Source: an uncultured Mucispirillum sp.
Lineage (GTDB): Bacteria > Chrysiogenota > Deferribacteres > Deferribacterales > Mucispirillaceae
Direction: 5' to 3'
NCBI GenBank assembly: GCA_937890655.1
Contig: CALADT010000298.1
Span: 1-5,339 of the forward strand
Length of the DNA stretch: 5,339 bases
The notes under the pieces are model-generated. The model worked only from the letters and a program-made list of their open reading frames with translations, made no database searches and was not told the origin of the DNA. Shown here piece by piece: positions 4,682 through 5,339 of the stretch; within the stretch, counting starts at the first letter, position 1, and each line of letters begins with the position of its first letter. The translations under genes were made by a program, and so were the position numbers.

Positions 4682-5339
4682 ATGCAAAAGATACTATTTT
4701 TAGTTTTATTTATTACCATATTACCTGTTTATGTGTTTGCAGAAACCTTTGATAAAAGTAAATGTGATTTTATGGAAACGGATAAAAACGTGATAAAAAA
4801 ATTAGAGGTACAAGGAATTTATCAAAACAATAAAACAGGGGTAGTATGTTATAGTATTAATGATATTAAATTTTTTGAAAAAGATGTTATATTTCCTATA
4901 AAAAATGGTAAGGTAGCAGGAATAGTAAAAATTTATTTTAAAGGAAGTGGTGCCTTAGTATCTGAAACACCATATAAAAATGGTGAAAAAGATGGAATAG
5001 AAAAAGTATATTTTACAAGTGGTGCTTTAATGTTTGAAATACCATATAAAAATGGTAAAAAAGATGGAATAGGAAAAAAATATTTTGCAAGTGGTGCTTT
5101 AAGTGTTGAAATACCATATAAAAATGGTGAAAAAGATGGAATAGAAAAAGGGTATTATGAAAGTGGTGATTTATATACTGAAATATCATATAAAAATGGT
5201 ATACAAGAAGGAATAGAAAAATTGTATTACGAAAGTGGTGCTTTACATACTGAAATACCATTTAAAAATGATATAAAAGAAGGCATAGGAAAATCTTATA
5301 TGGAAGATGGACGTTTATTTTCTACTGTAACATATCAAA
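4682..5339 (+). CDS. Secreted MORN-repeat (YwqK-type) protein, 3' end outside the window
   Basis: The frame opens at ATG 4682, seven bases after GGAG (4671-4674), and runs off the window after 219 codons with no stop. Residues 1-20 are a Sec signal (cleavage likely after V-F-A). Residues 21-80 form an N-terminal part with Cys28 and Cys56. From residue 85, MORN_2-type units of 24 residues follow, with Tyr at 85, 110, 134, 158, 182 and 206 marking each unit. The pattern is Y-[FY]-x-S-G-A-L-x-x-E-I-P-Y-K-N-G-x-K-[DE]-G-I-x-K. Such repeats build beta-hairpin surfaces; many members carry the name 'YwqK family antitoxin', but that label does not show a toxin-antitoxin role, and the signal peptide here points to action outside the cytoplasm. 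It stands apart from the upstream operon with its own promoter. Function unknown; peptidoglycan, lipid or protein binding are all possible. Confidence 0.88.
   Translation, partial: MQKILFLVLFITILPVYVFAETFDKSKCDFMETDKNVIKKLEVQGIYQNNKTGVVCYSINDIKFFEKDVIFPIKNGKVAGIVKIYFKGSGALVSETPYKNGEKDGIEKVYFTSGALMFEIPYKNGKKDGIGKKYFASGALSVEIPYKNGEKDGIEKGYYESGDLYTEISYKNGIQEGIEKLYYESGALHTEIPFKNDIKEGIGKSYMEDGRLFSTVTYQ
4934..5339 (+). repeat. 72-base in-frame tandem repeats in the MORN gene
   Basis: Units start at the Tyr codons at 4934 (one codon longer, 75 bases), 5009, 5081, 5153, 5225 and 5297, the last cut by the window edge. The core CCATATAAAAATGGT is identical in the first three units, and the block AAAGATGGAATAG is shared too. 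The first three units are much closer to each other at DNA level than the fourth and fifth are, which suggests recent duplication at the 5' side. Substitutions cluster at the two residues after S-G-[AD]-L and at the residue before the unit Tyr. Confidence 0.9.

Noticed and set aside
5013..5261. Open frame on the - strand with a strongly periodic His/Phe/Leu-rich product
   Set aside because: It is the reverse complement of the 72-base MORN repeats; its periodicity is inherited from the + strand gene, and it has no ribosome site.
4934..5339. Regular repeats as a possible CRISPR array
   Set aside because: The units are contiguous, 72 bases, in frame and coding, without unique spacers.
4682..5339. 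MORN protein read as the antitoxin of a toxin-antitoxin pair
   Set aside because: The label comes only from the YwqK family name; the product has an export signal and no toxin-like gene lies beside it in the window.

Overview
This AT-rich window (about 25-30% G+C by eye) carries seven complete or nearly complete genes, all on the + strand, plus the tail of an eighth gene at the left edge. TAA, TAG and TGA all act as stops, so the standard bacterial code fits. A lipoprotein signal, several Sec signal peptides and a periplasmic-type M23/LytM protein suggest a low-GC Gram-negative or diderm bacterium. Deferribacterota (Mucispirillum-like), Brachyspira and Campylobacterota all fit this picture. 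Nothing here decides between them, and there is no rRNA or other phylogenetic marker.

Left block (1-1128): the C-terminal end of an unknown Lys-rich protein is joined by a TAATG stop/start overlap to a small lipoprotein with an ankyrin-type C-terminus. The lipoprotein gene in turn overlaps, by 38 bases, a clear GNAT acetyltransferase of the ElaA/YjcF type. A good sigma70-type promoter follows at 1136-1164.

Middle block (1192-4209): five tightly packed genes look like one operon, with junctions of +8, +1, -4 and +13 bases. In order they are a membrane-anchored Sel1-repeat protein, a second GNAT protein (YjaB-like, with a damaged acetyl-CoA loop), a secreted M23/LytM-like protein that keeps its zinc ligands but has Glu and Met where the two catalytic histidines usually sit, and two unrecognised secreted proteins each with two cysteines. 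The two unknowns share a few short motifs in the same order and may be distant paralogues. A cell-envelope role for this group (wall binding or hydrolysis with partner or protective proteins) is inference.

Right block (4210-5339): a 472-base gap without genes holds what looks like a worn copy of a dispersed intergenic repeat, several small palindromes and a promoter. It is followed by a secreted MORN-repeat (YwqK-type) protein built from 24-residue (72-base) tandem units, still open at the window edge.

The window reads as an accessory region rich in repeat-scaffold proteins (ankyrin, Sel1, MORN) and small exported proteins. No transposase, integrase, tRNA, rRNA or CRISPR array is visible.
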